From Deinococcus radiotolerans (lineage in GTDB: Bacteria; Deinococcota; Deinococci; Deinococcales; Deinococcaceae), in NCBI RefSeq assembly GCF_014647435.1, contig NZ_BMPE01000002.1, forward strand, positions 62,001-126,000: DNA of 64,000 nt, written 5' to 3'. Each line of letters starts with the position of its first letter. The stretch's first letter is position 1. Of this stretch, positions 39,109 to 50,200 are shown in pieces. The translations under genes were made by a program, and so were the position numbers. The notes below the pieces were generated by a model. It was not told the origin of the DNA. It was given only the letters and a program-made list of their open reading frames with translations, and made no database searches.

Positions 39109-39348
39109 ATGACGGTCCTGTTCTGGCTGATGGCGCTGCTGGCTGCCGCCCTGGCGCTGGGCAGCGTGACCCTGCTCACCCGGGATCTGCCGCGCGTGTC
39201 CGTGCCGGGCATCGTGGGTGAGGTCCTGACGTTCGCGCTGCTGGGCGCCCTTCTGCTGCTGGGCGCGCCTCTGGCGACCCTGCTGCCCGCCCTGCTGGCC
39301 GGACTGATCGGCACCGCCGTGGGCCTGTACCGGCTGCTGAACCGGTAG
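39109..39348 (+). CDS. small membrane protein (79 aa)
   Basis: Two or three hydrophobic helices (about 3-22, 34-54 and 57-72) make up almost the whole protein, with a DLPRVSVPG loop between the first two. No family is recognised. A terminator lies 33 bp beyond its stop. Confidence 0.6.
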   Translation: MTVLFWLMALLAAALALGSVTLLTRDLPRVSVPGIVGEVLTFALLGALLLLGAPLATLLPALLAGLIGTAVGLYRLLNR

Positions 39349-39380
39349 GGGAGGGGTGTGGGCTGTGGGAAGGGCAAAAG

Positions 39381-39413
39381 GAGGGGGCGTGCGGATCAAT
39401 CGCACGCCCCCTC
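39381..39413. terminator. bidirectional terminator
   Basis: A 13-bp stem, GAGGGGGCGTGCG with its complement and a 7-nt loop, is flanked by TTTC to the right and by CTTTT when read leftward. It separates the small membrane protein gene from the convergent pnp gene. Confidence 0.85.
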
Positions 39414-39442
39414 TTTCAACTTTCAACCTGCGACCATCACCC

Positions 39443-41614
<2,172 letters not shown>

Positions 41615-41694
41615 GACAGGCAGTCTATCCCGCCCGCACAGGGCCGCGCCGTGACGCGCGGCAACCTCTGCGCCGCCCGGCCCGTACCGGGGGC

Positions 41695-41889
41695 ATGACC
41701 CACGTTCTGGAGTTGACGCTGCACGCCGCCGCGCAGGTGCTCGAAGCCGGGCTGTCCTCGCGGCGCTGGACGCTGCGCTGGCTGGCCGTGCTGTGCGTGG
41801 GCGGCGCGGCCCTGCTGGGCGGCACGGGCGGCGGGTGGCTGGGTCTGCTGGCCATCCTGACTCTGCTGGTCTCCCTGAAGGTCCGCTGA
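41695..41889 (+). CDS. small hydrophobic protein (64 aa)
   Basis: A single hydrophobic hairpin (about 28-60) with an amphipathic N-terminus ([20 protein letters not shown]) is seen. It is divergent from pnp and 50 bp upstream of dkgB. No ribosome binding site or family is recognised, so it may not be real. Confidence 0.45.
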   Translation: MTHVLELTLHAAAQVLEAGLSSRRWTLRWLAVLCVGGAALLGGTGGGWLGLLAILTLLVSLKVR

Positions 41890-41939
41890 ATTCGGCTGGG
41901 GTGCCCGGCGTGGCAGAGTGCGGTCTTGGAGGTTTCATC

Positions 41940-42749
41940 ATGACCGTACCGAAGTTCGGATTGGGAACGTTCCGCCTGAAGGATGACGTGGTCCGCCGGG
42001 TGGTCGCGGACGCGCTGGAGCTGGGTTACCGCGCCATCGACACGGCGCAGGGTTACGAGAACGAGGGCGAGATCGGTGAGGTGCTCGCCGCGAGTGGCGT
42101 GCCGCGCGCGGACGTGTACCTGACCACGAAGATCAAGCCCGCGAATTACCGCCGGGACGCGCTGCTGGACAGCCTGCGCGTCAGCCTAGAGAAACTGCGC
42201 GTGGCGCAGGTGGACCTCACGCTGATTCACTGGCCGGTCCCGAACGGCGAGGTGCGCCCCGAGGAGTACCTGTCGGCACTGGCCGAGGCGCGCGAGCAGG
42301 GCCTGACGCGCGAGATCGGCGTGTCGAACTTCAACATGGCCGGGCTGCGCCGGGCGCGCGAGATTCTGGGCGGCGTGCCGCTGGCGACGAATCAGGTGGA
42401 GATCCACCCGTACCTCCAGAACCGGAAACTGGTCGAGTTTGCGCGTGGGGAGGGCCTGCACCTCACGTCGTACATGACGCTGGCGGTCGGGAAGGTCATG
42501 GACGACCCGGTGCTGCGCGACATTGCCGGGGCGCACGGCGCGAACCCCGCGCAGGTGGCGCTGGCGTGGGCCCTGGCGCAGGGCTTCAGCGTGATTCCCA
42601 GCAGCACCAGGCGGGAGAACCTCGCCGGGAACCTCCGCGCGCAGGAGCTGACGCTGACCGCGGATGACCTGGACCGCATCGCGGCGCTGGACGTGGGCGA
42701 GGCCGCCCGCATCGCCAGTCCGGAGAGTGCGCGGCCCGTCTGGGACTGA
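41940..42749 (+). CDS. dkgB: aldo/keto reductase, DkgB type (269 aa)
   Basis: The start [18 protein letters not shown] and the internal [33 protein letters not shown] and [13 protein letters not shown] match E. coli DkgB closely. The catalytic tetrad Asp-Tyr-Lys-His is present (DTAQGY, TTKI, LIHWP). It reduces 2,5-diketo-gluconate and small aldehydes with NADPH. The length is the same as the E. coli enzyme. A terminator follows. Confidence 0.93.
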   Translation: MTVPKFGLGTFRLKDDVVRRVVADALELGYRAIDTAQGYENEGEIGEVLAASGVPRADVYLTTKIKPANYRRDALLDSLRVSLEKLRVAQVDLTLIHWPVPNGEVRPEEYLSALAEAREQGLTREIGVSNFNMAGLRRAREILGGVPLATNQVEIHPYLQNRKLVEFARGEGLHLTSYMTLAVGKVMDDPVLRDIAGAHGANPAQVALAWALAQGFSVIPSSTRRENLAGNLRAQELTLTADDLDRIAALDVGEAARIASPESARPVWD

Positions 42750-42761
42750 GCCGGCGCGGCC

Positions 42762-42807
42762 AACCCCACATTCTGCCCACCTGTCTGGGGGGAGGGTGTG
42801 GGGTTTT
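42762..42807 (+). terminator. terminator of dkgB
   Basis: AACCCCACA pairs with TGTGGGGTT and is followed by TT. The loop contains a second GCCCAC/GGGG pairing. It starts 13 bp after the dkgB stop. Confidence 0.75.
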
Positions 42808-42844
42808 CGTGTGCCCCCGCCGGGTGGAGTAGACTGCGCGCACG

Positions 42845-43915
42845 ATGAAATTCAATGCTCGGTCGGCCCTGACGGGACTCCTTGGTCTTTCGCTGCTCGT
42901 GGCGTGCGGGCAGACGCCGGCGGGCGGCACGCTGAGCGCGCAGGGCGGCGCAGGCAAGCCCGCCACGGGCCTGAGTTCGGTCGCGGCGCGCGCGTTCGTG
43001 CCCAACCCCGTGCAGACCACCGGGGACCAGACCCTAACGGACCAGAAGGACAGCGCCTCGGCGGTGCCGGCCAGCGCGTACTTCAACGTGACCCTGACCG
43101 ACCTGGACGGCAGCGGGTACCTGAGCGGCCGGTACGCCCGGGTGGTCAGCGAGACGGGCACGCCGGTGTACGGGGCGGGGCCGTTCAACTTCACGCGGGA
43201 TCAGGATCAGTTCGAGCAGGTCATGGCGTACTACTGGGTCACCGAGGCGCAGAAGTACATCCAGTCGCTGGGTTTCGGCAGTGAACTGCGCGCCGTGAAC
43301 AGCGACCAGCAGCAGGTGAAGGTCAGCCAGTACGGCGTGGACAACTCGTACCAGAACGACCAGCCGGACATCATCCGCCTGGGCAAGGGCGGCGTGGATG
43401 ACGCTGAGGACGGCGAGGTGATCGTGCACGAGTACGGGCACGCCGTGCACGCCGCGCAGGTGCCGGGCTTCGGGACCAGCCTGGAAGCCGGGAGTATCGG
43501 GGAGGCCTTCGGGGATTACCTGGCGCTGACGGTCGGGCAGGCCGTGGCGAAGGCGAACGGCGCGCCGATCCGCACGGACCTGCCCTGCATTGCTGACTGG
43601 GACAGCGTGAGCTACACCAGCGCGGCGCCGCACTGCCTGCGCCGCACGGACACGAACAAGCACTACCCCGAGGACGTGCGCGGCGAGGTGCACGCCGACG
43701 GGGAAATCTGGTCGCGGGCGCTGTGGGACCTCCGGCAGGGGCTGGGGGTGTACGTGGCGGACCGCGTGATCATCAATGCTCAGTTCAACTTCGCGCCGGA
43801 TACGTCGTTCGCGGCGGCGGCGCAGGCGACCGTGAACGCCGCGCAGGCCATGTACGGCGCGAAGGCGGCGGGCACGGTCAGGGCGGCGTTCGTGGCGCGC
43901 GGCATCCTTCAGTAG
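42845..43915 (+). CDS. gluzincin-type zinc metallopeptidase lipoprotein (356 aa)
   Basis: A signal peptide with lipobox VAC (Cys about 21) indicates surface anchoring. The zinc site is HEYGH (about 197-201), with the third ligand Glu and partner residues in GEAFGDYLA (about 220), the layout of M4/M36-like peptidases. It is shorter than thermolysin or fungalysin because no propeptide is evident. A DLDGSGYLSG loop near residue 85 resembles a calcium site. No neighbour is obviously linked to it. Confidence 0.82.
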   Translation: MKFNARSALTGLLGLSLLVACGQTPAGGTLSAQGGAGKPATGLSSVAARAFVPNPVQTTGDQTLTDQKDSASAVPASAYFNVTLTDLDGSGYLSGRYARVVSETGTPVYGAGPFNFTRDQDQFEQVMAYYWVTEAQKYIQSLGFGSELRAVNSDQQQVKVSQYGVDNSYQNDQPDIIRLGKGGVDDAEDGEVIVHEYGHAVHAAQVPGFGTSLEAGSIGEAFGDYLALTVGQAVAKANGAPIRTDLPCIADWDSVSYTSAAPHCLRRTDTNKHYPEDVRGEVHADGEIWSRALWDLRQGLGVYVADRVIINAQFNFAPDTSFAAAAQATVNAAQAMYGAKAAGTVRAAFVARGILQ

Positions 43916-43950
43916 GACATCCGTCAGGAAGTCGTCCGGTTCGCCGGTGT

Positions 43951-43979
43951 CCGGTGCCCTTCTTGGGGCCGGGCACCGG
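43951..43979 (+). terminator. hairpin after the metallopeptidase gene
   Basis: CCGGTGCCC and GGGCACCGG form a 9-bp stem with an 11-nt loop 36 bp after the stop codon. No T-run follows, so it may not be a strict rho-independent terminator. Confidence 0.55.
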
Positions 43980-44022
43980 CGTTCGTCTGGCGGAGCTGCT
44001 GCGGGGTGAATGGGAAGATAAC

Positions 44023-44050
44023 TTGCAATTGGTCCGCGTTCTGTTATAAA
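44023..44050 (+). promoter_or_regulatory. promoter and repeat site upstream of the DHA2 exporter operon
   Basis: TTGCAA (44023-44028) and TATAAA (44045-44050) are separated by 16 bp, a good sigma-70-type promoter in an AT-rich patch. ACTTGCAATT (44021) recurs as AGTTGCATTT (44058), 37 bp apart and flanking the -10 box, which suggests an operator for a regulator encoded elsewhere. It lies about 145 bp before the first gene of the operon. Confidence 0.6.
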
Positions 44051-44194
44051 CTAAATCAGTTGCATTTGTTCGGTGGGTGCGCGTACGGCGTATCCACTCC
44101 CGTCCCGGCGGACCTCCGCCCGGCCTGCCCCCTGCACCCGCCAGGAGCCGACCGGAGCCTCCGGTGCTGCCCCCCAACCCGCGCAGGAGGTCCC

Positions 44195-45607
44195 ATGTCC
44201 CCGCCACTCCCCGCCCGTGACCGCACCGTCATCCTGATCCTGCTCGTGGCGACCTTCGTGGTCATCCTGAACGAGACGATCATGAACGTCGCCCTGCCCC
44301 GGCTGATGACCGACCTGCACGTCACCGCCAGCCGCGCCCAGTGGCTCTCCACGGCCTTCATGCTCACCATGGCCGTCGTGATCCCCACCACCGGCTTCCT
44401 GCTCCAGCGCCTCAGCACCCGCCAGGTGTTCTTCCTGGCCCTGGGCCTGTTCAGCACCGGCACCCTGCTGGCCGCGCTGGCCCCCGGCTTCACCGCGCTG
44501 CTCGTGGCGCGGGTCGTGCAGGCCAGCGGCACCGCCATCATGCTGCCCCTCCTGATGACCACCGTCCTGACCCTGGTGCCCGAACGCCAGCGGGGCGCCG
44601 TCATGGGCAACCTCAGCATCGTGATCTCGGTCGCGCCGGCCATCGGCCCCACCCTCTCCGGGCTGATCCTGAACAGCCTCTCGTGGCGCTTCATGTTCCT
44701 GTTCGTGCTGCCCGTCGCCCTGGCCGTCCTGCTGCTCGGCGCGCGCACCCTGCGCAACGTGGGTGAACGCAGCCACGCGCCCCTCGACCTGCCCAGCGTG
44801 CCCCTCTGCGCCCTGGGCTTCGGCGGCCTGGTGTACGCCCTGAGCCAGCTGGGTACCCCCGGCACCCTGCTGCCCCTGACGGTGGGCCTGCTCAGCCTGG
44901 GGGCGTTCCTGTGGCGGCAGCGGACCCTGATGCGGCGCGGCACGCCACTGCTGGACCTGCGCGCCTTCCGCTTCCCGGCCTTCACGCTGGGCCTGAGCGT
45001 GATGGTGATCGCCATGATGGCCCTGTTCGGCGGCGCGATCCTGCTCCCGCTGTACCTGCAGAACCTGCGCGGCCTGAGCACCCTGCAGACCGGCCTACTG
45101 CTGCTGCCCGGCGGGCTGGTCATGGGCCTGCTCGCCCCCCCCGTGGGCCGCCTGTACGACCGCGTGGGCCCCCGCCCGCTCGCGCTGCCCGGCGCCCTGC
45201 TGATGACCGGCGTGCTGTTCGCCCTGGCCCGTATCGACGCGGCCACACCCCTGTGGCTCCTGCTCGCGTGGCACGTGACCCTCAGCGCCGGACTGGCCCT
45301 GCTGTTCACGCCGCTGTTCACCAGCAGCCTCTCACCGCTGCCCCCGCACCTGTACTCGCACGGCAGCGCCATCCTCAGCACCCTGCAACAGGTCGCGGGC
45401 GCCGCCGGCACCGCCCTTCTGATCGCCCTGATGACCGGCCGCGCCGCCACCCTGACCGCCGCCGGCACGCCCACCGTGACCGCGCAGGTCAGCGGCCTGC
45501 ACCTGGCCTTCACTGTCAGCGGCGCCATCGCCGTGCTTGCCGTGCTGCTCACCACCCTGATGCCCCGCCCCGCGCCTGGCCCGGCCTCTGCCGTCCCCGC
45601 CCACTAG
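44195..45607 (+). CDS. DHA2-family drug exporter (470 aa)
   Basis: Fourteen hydrophobic segments and the DHA2 signature around LNETIMNVALPRLMTDL at the start place it with EmrB/QacA multidrug proton antiporters. AGGAGG lies 5 bp before the ATG at 44195; the earlier frame start has no such site. It is the first gene of an eight-gene plus-strand operon. The small enzymes that follow suggest it exports a toxic compound or antibiotic that they also handle. Confidence 0.92.
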   Translation: MSPPLPARDRTVILILLVATFVVILNETIMNVALPRLMTDLHVTASRAQWLSTAFMLTMAVVIPTTGFLLQRLSTRQVFFLALGLFSTGTLLAALAPGFTALLVARVVQASGTAIMLPLLMTTVLTLVPERQRGAVMGNLSIVISVAPAIGPTLSGLILNSLSWRFMFLFVLPVALAVLLLGARTLRNVGERSHAPLDLPSVPLCALGFGGLVYALSQLGTPGTLLPLTVGLLSLGAFLWRQRTLMRRGTPLLDLRAFRFPAFTLGLSVMVIAMMALFGGAILLPLYLQNLRGLSTLQTGLLLLPGGLVMGLLAPPVGRLYDRVGPRPLALPGALLMTGVLFALARIDAATPLWLLLAWHVTLSAGLALLFTPLFTSSLSPLPPHLYSHGSAILSTLQQVAGAAGTALLIALMTGRAATLTAAGTPTVTAQVSGLHLAFTVSGAIAVLAVLLTTLMPRPAPGPASAVPAH

Positions 45608-45639
45608 ACCCGCCCTCACTCACGCCCGACAGGAGCCCC

Positions 45640-46086
45640 ATGCCGACCTTCACCGCCCCGCTGACCCTGCACGGCAAGACCGCCACCGGCCTCACGGTGC
45701 CCGAGACCGTCATCGCTGAACTGAACCTCGGGAAACGCCCGCCCGTGCACGTCACGCTGAACGGCACGTACACGTACCAGTCCACTGTGGGCGTCATGGG
45801 TGGGCAGTCCCTGCTGCCCGTCAGCGCCGAGCACCGCGCCGCGGCCGGCCTGCAGGCGGGCGACCCCGTGACCGTCACCCTGACCCCCGACGTGGCCCCG
45901 CGCGAGGTGACCCTGCCACCTGCCCTGCAGGCCGCGCTGGACGCCCAGCCCGCCGCGCGCGCCGCCTTTGATCAGCTGCCCCCCAGCCAGCGGCGCGAAC
46001 ACGCCCGCGCCGTCGAGACCGCCAAGGCCGAAGCCACCCGCGCCCGCCGCGTCCAGACCATCCTGGCCGCCCTCACCCTGCCCTGA
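45640..46086 (+). CDS. YdeI/OmpD-associated family protein with DUF1905 (148 aa)
   Basis: The N-terminal about 95 residues are the DUF1905 beta barrel (FTAPLTLHGKTATGLTVPE) and the C-terminal 50 are the YdeI/OmdA helical domain (LPPSQRREHARAVETAKAEATRARRV). Members of this family in enterobacteria are linked to resistance against cationic peptides. AGGAG lies 5 bp before the ATG. Cotranscribed with the exporter. Confidence 0.88.
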   Translation: MPTFTAPLTLHGKTATGLTVPETVIAELNLGKRPPVHVTLNGTYTYQSTVGVMGGQSLLPVSAEHRAAAGLQAGDPVTVTLTPDVAPREVTLPPALQAALDAQPAARAAFDQLPPSQRREHARAVETAKAEATRARRVQTILAALTLP

Positions 46087-46103
46087 CCCCCGGAGGTCCA
46101 CCC

Positions 46104-46514
46104 ATGCTCACCCTGCACCCCTACCTTGGTTTCAACGGCCAGGCCCGCGAGGCCCTCGAGTTCTACCAGTCGTGCCTGGGCGGCACCCTGGAGCTCATGA
46201 CCGTCGCGGACTCCCCGGTCGCCGCGCAGATCCCCGCGCACATGCAGGGGCACATCCTGCACGGCAGCCTCACCAGCGGCCCGCTGGTCCTGAACGCCTC
46301 GGACATGACTGAGGACGTGGGCCGCACGCACAGCGTGACCCTGGCCCTGGCCAGCGACGACCTGGAGCACGCCCAGCAGGTCTTCAGCGCGCTCGCGCAG
46401 GGCGGCGCGGTCACGCACCCGCTGAGCCCCTCGTTCTGGGAGGGCATGTTCGGGCAGCTGACCGACCGCTACGGGCACCACTGGATGATGAACGTCATCC
46501 CGCGGCCCAGCTGA
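46104..46514 (+). CDS. PhnB-like VOC family protein 1 (136 aa)
   Basis: The VOC fold is marked by HPYLGFNGQAREALEFYQSCLGG at the start and the WEGMFGQLTDRYGHHW C-terminal half, as in PhnB/DUF899-type proteins. They bind metal or small substrates; no enzyme activity can be assigned. It shares a base with the next gene (stop 46512-46514, ATG 46514), so the two are coupled. Confidence 0.88.
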   Translation: MLTLHPYLGFNGQAREALEFYQSCLGGTLELMTVADSPVAAQIPAHMQGHILHGSLTSGPLVLNASDMTEDVGRTHSVTLALASDDLEHAQQVFSALAQGGAVTHPLSPSFWEGMFGQLTDRYGHHWMMNVIPRPS

Positions 46515-46888
46515 TGCGGGCCGTCACGCCCTTCCTGATGTTCCAGGGGCAGGCGGGGGCCGCCCTGGACCTGTACCTGCGTCTGCCCGGCGCCCGCCTC
46601 CTGCACCGCCAGGACACCCCCGAAGGCCGCGTGCAGATGGCCGAACTGGACCTGAGTGGGCAGCGGGTGCGCGTCACCGACTCACCCATCCCGCACGCCT
46701 TCACGTTCACGCCGTCCATGTCGCTGTTCCTCGACTGCGACACCCAGGGGGAATTCGACGAGGTGTGCGCCCTGCTCGGCGCGGGCGGCACGTACCTCAT
46801 GCCGCCCGGCGAGTACGGCTTCAGCGCCCGTTTCGCGTGGCTGAACGACCCGCACGGCGTGTCCTGGCAGGTGAACCTCCCCGCATGA
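46514..46888 (+). CDS. PhnB-like VOC family protein 2 (124 aa)
   Basis: It has the same fold as the preceding protein: VTPFLMFQGQAGAALDLYL at the start and ARFAWLNDPHGVSWQVN at the end. It lacks the GHHW metal-like motif of its neighbour. Both junctions overlap, and the next gene starts at 46885 (ATGA). Confidence 0.85.
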   Translation: MRAVTPFLMFQGQAGAALDLYLRLPGARLLHRQDTPEGRVQMAELDLSGQRVRVTDSPIPHAFTFTPSMSLFLDCDTQGEFDEVCALLGAGGTYLMPPGEYGFSARFAWLNDPHGVSWQVNLPA

Positions 46889-47295
46889 ACTGGACCCTGG
46901 AAGTCATCGTGGTGCCCGTCACGGACGTCGACCGCGCCCGCGCCTTCTACGCCGACGCCCTGGGCTTTCACGTGGACCACGACACCGTGCGCGGCAGGCA
47001 GCGCCTCATCCAGTTCACGCCGCGCGGCTCCGGGTGCAGCGTCGTGATCGGCTCCGCGCTGCGCCCCATGCCGCCCGGCACCCTGCGGGGCATGCAGCTG
47101 GTCGTGAACGACCTGCGCGCCGCGCACGCCGAACTCCTCGCGCGGGGCGTGCCCGTGTCCGACATCCGCGTGCTCGGCGGCCCCACGCCCCGCCCCGCCA
47201 CACCCGACGACGACCTGAACCACGTGGGTTTCCTGTCCTTCCAGGACCCCGACGGCAACGGCTGGAGCGTCCAGCAGATCACCGCCCGACCCTGA
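46885..47295 (+). CDS. glyoxalase/bleomycin-resistance-like VOC protein 3 (136 aa)
   Basis: MNWTLEVIVVPVTDVDRARAFYADALGF is the typical first VOC repeat and FQDPDGNGWSVQQI the end of the second. It resembles members used in glyoxalase or fosfomycin/bleomycin resistance roles. The start at 46885 overlaps the previous stop by 4 bp. It is the third consecutive VOC protein in the operon. Confidence 0.9.
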   Translation: MNWTLEVIVVPVTDVDRARAFYADALGFHVDHDTVRGRQRLIQFTPRGSGCSVVIGSALRPMPPGTLRGMQLVVNDLRAAHAELLARGVPVSDIRVLGGPTPRPATPDDDLNHVGFLSFQDPDGNGWSVQQITARP

Positions 47296-47310
47296 CCCCG
47301 GAGGCCCCGC

Positions 47311-47940
47311 ATGCGCCCCCTGATCGTCTGCAACTTCGTCACGCTGGACGGCTGCTACGAGGACGCCACCCGCACCCTCGCGCCGCTGTTCGAGCACCAG
47401 CACCCCGACTACCGCGGGGACGACCAGTTCGACCACCTGACCCTGAGTCTGCTCCGAGACGCCGGCACACTGCTGCTGGCCGGGCGCGAGTCCGCGCTGA
47501 ACAACCTGCGCTACTGGCAGGCCGTGCAGGACGACCCCACCGCGACCGACGTGCGCCGGGCCTTCGCGCGGCAGCTCGCGCAGACCGAGGTGGTGGTCAT
47601 GTCCGACCACCTGACCCCGGACGACCTGACCGCCTTCCCGAACGCCCGCGCCGTCCGCGTGGCCGACGCGCCCGACACCGTCCGTGCCCTGAAAGCCCGG
47701 CCGGGCGGGCCGCTGCTGCTCCTCCTCAGCCGCCTGCTCTGGAACGACCTGCTCACGCGCGGCCTGGTGGACGAACTGCACCTTGTGACCTTCCCGCTGC
47801 TGGCCGGGCCCGGCGGCACGCCCCTGCTCACCGGCCGTCCCCCGGTGCAGTTCCGGCTGCTGCGCTCGCAGACCTTCCCCGGCTCCGGCAACGTCCTGAA
47901 CGTCTACGACGTCACCCGCCTGGCCACGCGGGCGCCATGA
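47311..47940 (+). CDS. RibD_C/dihydrofolate-reductase-like protein (209 aa)
   Basis: The start MRPLIVCNFVTLDGCYED and the end HLVTFPLLAGPGGTPLL match the RibD C-terminal reductase fold, which binds NADPH. A similar but shorter protein is encoded at 54816. The substrate is unknown; family members are often called DHFR-like without proof. It overlaps the next gene by 4 bp. Confidence 0.88.
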   Translation: MRPLIVCNFVTLDGCYEDATRTLAPLFEHQHPDYRGDDQFDHLTLSLLRDAGTLLLAGRESALNNLRYWQAVQDDPTATDVRRAFARQLAQTEVVVMSDHLTPDDLTAFPNARAVRVADAPDTVRALKARPGGPLLLLLSRLLWNDLLTRGLVDELHLVTFPLLAGPGGTPLLTGRPPVQFRLLRSQTFPGSGNVLNVYDVTRLATRAP

Positions 47941-48140
47941 CCGACCTGCCGCGTCTGTCCGCCCCCGCCCGCCGCGCCCTGAGCCGCGCGGGTATCACCA
48001 CCCTCGCCGGGCTCAGCCGCCACACCGAGCGGGACCTGCTGGCCCTGCACGGCCTCGGCCCGAACGCCCTGGCCGCGCTGCGTGACGTGCTGGCCGCCCG
48101 GGGGCTCAGCCTCGCCCCACCCGACCGGGAGATCCCATGA
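47937..48140 (+). CDS. small helix-hairpin-helix protein (67 aa)
   Basis: The sequence reads LSAPARRALSRAGITTLAGLSRHTERDLLALHGLGPNALAALRDVLAARGL, the RNA polymerase alpha C-terminal/HhH pattern that binds DNA non-specifically. It overlaps genes on both sides (ATGA at each junction). Such stand-alone proteins are common in reductase and glyoxalase operons, but their role is unknown. Confidence 0.85.
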   Translation: MTDLPRLSAPARRALSRAGITTLAGLSRHTERDLLALHGLGPNALAALRDVLAARGLSLAPPDREIP

Positions 48141-48802
48141 AGCTGCTCCTCACCTCCGGCGGCGTCACGAACGCCAGCATTCACGCCGCGCTGCTCGACC
48201 TGCTGGGTAAACCCATCGCCGAGTGCCGCGCGCTGTGCATTCCCACCGCGCAGCACGGGCACCCCTGGTGCACACCCGACACCGCGTGGCGGTTCGTTGC
48301 CGGGCGCAGCCCCGCCCCGATGGTCGACCTGGGCTGGCAGAGCGTGGGCCTGCTGGAACTCCTGGCGCTGCCCCACCGGCCCCGTGAGCAGTGGGAGGCG
48401 TGGGTGCGCGCCGCGGACGTGCTCCTCGTGGACGGCGGCGACGCGACCTTCCTGGCCCACTGGCTGCGGCAGACCGGACTGGCCGACCTGCTCCCCACCC
48501 TGACGGACACCGTGTGGGTCGGCGTGAGCGCCGGCAGCATGGTCCTCACGCCCCGCATCGGGGCCCAGTTCGTCTCCTGGCCCGGCGCGGACGGCAACGA
48601 CGCCACGCTGGGCCTCGTGGACTTCTCCATCTTCCCGCACCTGAACTACCCGGATTTCCCGTCCAACCGCATGGCCAACGCCGAGGCGTGGGCCACCGAG
48701 ATCGGCGGGCCCGGCTACGCCCTCGACGACCAGAGTGCCATCCGCGTCGTGGACGGCGCCGCACAGGTCATCTCGGAAGGCGAGTGGCGGGCCTTCCCGT
48801 GA
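48137..48802 (+). CDS. S51-type (peptidase E-like) serine hydrolase (221 aa)
   Basis: The class I glutaminase-like fold has the nucleophile Ser in GVSAGSMV (about 133) and the family motif DGGDATFL. The His partner is probably in FPHLNYP. Peptidase E cleaves N-terminal Asp dipeptides. Substrate here is unproven. Last gene of the eight-gene operon. Confidence 0.87.
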   Translation: MKLLLTSGGVTNASIHAALLDLLGKPIAECRALCIPTAQHGHPWCTPDTAWRFVAGRSPAPMVDLGWQSVGLLELLALPHRPREQWEAWVRAADVLLVDGGDATFLAHWLRQTGLADLLPTLTDTVWVGVSAGSMVLTPRIGAQFVSWPGADGNDATLGLVDFSIFPHLNYPDFPSNRMANAEAWATEIGGPGYALDDQSAIRVVDGAAQVISEGEWRAFP

Positions 48803-48826
48803 CGGGCGCCCCCCACCGCCCCGCGC

Positions 48827-50200
48827 CTACTGCCCCGCGATGGACAGGGCGCCCACGAGCACGTCCGGCGCCCCGGTGCCCATAGGTGTCCAGTGCAGTT
48901 CGGGCCCGATCCACTGCACGTCCCGCAGCAGATCCAGGATGTTCCCAGCGACCGTGAACACGTCCAGCGCGTGCTGCTGCTCGCCACGCTCGAACAGGAA
49001 CCCGCTGGCCTCCAGACTGAACTCCCCCGTGACCGGGTGCGCCCCCGCGTGCCCGCCACTGACGCCCAGCAGCTGAATGCCACTGAACGACCCGGTCGGG
49101 GCTTCCGCCTGGTCCGCCTGCGGCTGAAGGAACAGGTTGCTGTGACCCACGCTCACCGCGCCGCTCAGGCCGAAGCGGCTGGCGTGCCCGGTGCTGCCCA
49201 CGCCCGCACGCGCGGCGGTGCCCTGGTTGTGCATCACGGCGCGCAGCACGCCCCGTTCGATCAGCGTCAGGGGCGCGCTGGGGCAGCCCTCCGCATCAAA
49301 GGGCCGCGAGCGCTGCCCGGTGGGCAGGGTCGCGTCGTCCACGAGCGTCACGCTCTGGGCCGCCACCAGCTGCTCCAGCCGCCCGGCCAGGGGGCTTTTG
49401 CCTTCCTCGATCATGCGGCCACTGAACATCGGCGCGAACAGGCCCAGCAACTCCGCCATGGCCCGCCCGCTCAGCCACACCGGGAACGCGCCACTCGGGG
49501 CGGGCCGGGCGCCCAGCAGCGCCGCCGAGCGCTCCACGGCCGTCAGGGCGGTGCGGGTGGGGTCCAGCTGCGTGAACTCCCGCGTGAACTGCCACTCGCC
49601 GTCCATCTTGCTCTGCCCGTTTTCCGACAGCAGCGGGTACACGGCCAGCGTCGCCTCCAGCGCCTGCGCGCCCCGCTGCAGGCCGCTGGTGTTCGCCACC
49701 TGCCAGTCCCGCACGCTGTCGTCATACCCGCCGTACGGCACGCTGATCACGCGCGGGTCCGCGCCACTCGCCACGCGGTCCAGGTCCAGCGCCGCGGCGA
49801 CCTTCTGCGCGACCGTCACGCCACTCAGGCCCTCGCCGGACAGGTCCAGGGCGGGGGGCGGCGGCCAGTCCACCAGCGCCGCGCCCGCCTCGGGGGCTGT
49901 CAGCTCGGCGTTCTCCGCCGCGCGGTCCAGGGCGCGTTCCAGGGCCGCTTCGCTCAGGTTCTCCGTGAAGCTCTCGCCCCACGCGCCGCCCCGCAGCACG
50001 CGCAGCGCCACGCCCTGCTGCGTGGACAGCTGGAAGCTGGTGACCTCGCCCTTGAGGGCACGCACCCCTGTGTGCTGCTCGCGCTGCGCGAACACCTCCA
50101 GCTGCACGCCCCGCGACCGGGCGCGCTCCAGCAGGAATGCCTGCGCCTCGGCCAGGGACAGCTGCGTGTCCGCCGTGCGGTTCAGTTTCTTGCCCGTCAC
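48827..50200 (-). CDS. tldE: TldE/PmbA-type protease subunit (457 aa)
   Basis: The whole chain follows the TldE (PmbA) plan. QREQHTGVRALKGEVTSFQLSTQQGVALRV forms the first domain, and the C-terminal half has GHSNLFLQPQ and GFLFERGE. It forms the heterodimeric TldD/TldE protease with TldD, where TldE lacks the zinc site. A GTG start overlaps the tldD stop (GTGA), so it is translated with its partner. Confidence 0.93.
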   Translation of the reverse strand: MTGKKLNRTADTQLSLAEAQAFLLERARSRGVQLEVFAQREQHTGVRALKGEVTSFQLSTQQGVALRVLRGGAWGESFTENLSEAALERALDRAAENAELTAPEAGAALVDWPPPPALDLSGEGLSGVTVAQKVAAALDLDRVASGADPRVISVPYGGYDDSVRDWQVANTSGLQRGAQALEATLAVYPLLSENGQSKMDGEWQFTREFTQLDPTRTALTAVERSAALLGARPAPSGAFPVWLSGRAMAELLGLFAPMFSGRMIEEGKSPLAGRLEQLVAAQSVTLVDDATLPTGQRSRPFDAEGCPSAPLTLIERGVLRAVMHNQGTAARAGVGSTGHASRFGLSGAVSVGHSNLFLQPQADQAEAPTGSFSGIQLLGVSGGHAGAHPVTGEFSLEASGFLFERGEQQHALDVFTVAGNILDLLRDVQWIGPELHWTPMGTGAPDVLVGALSIAGQ

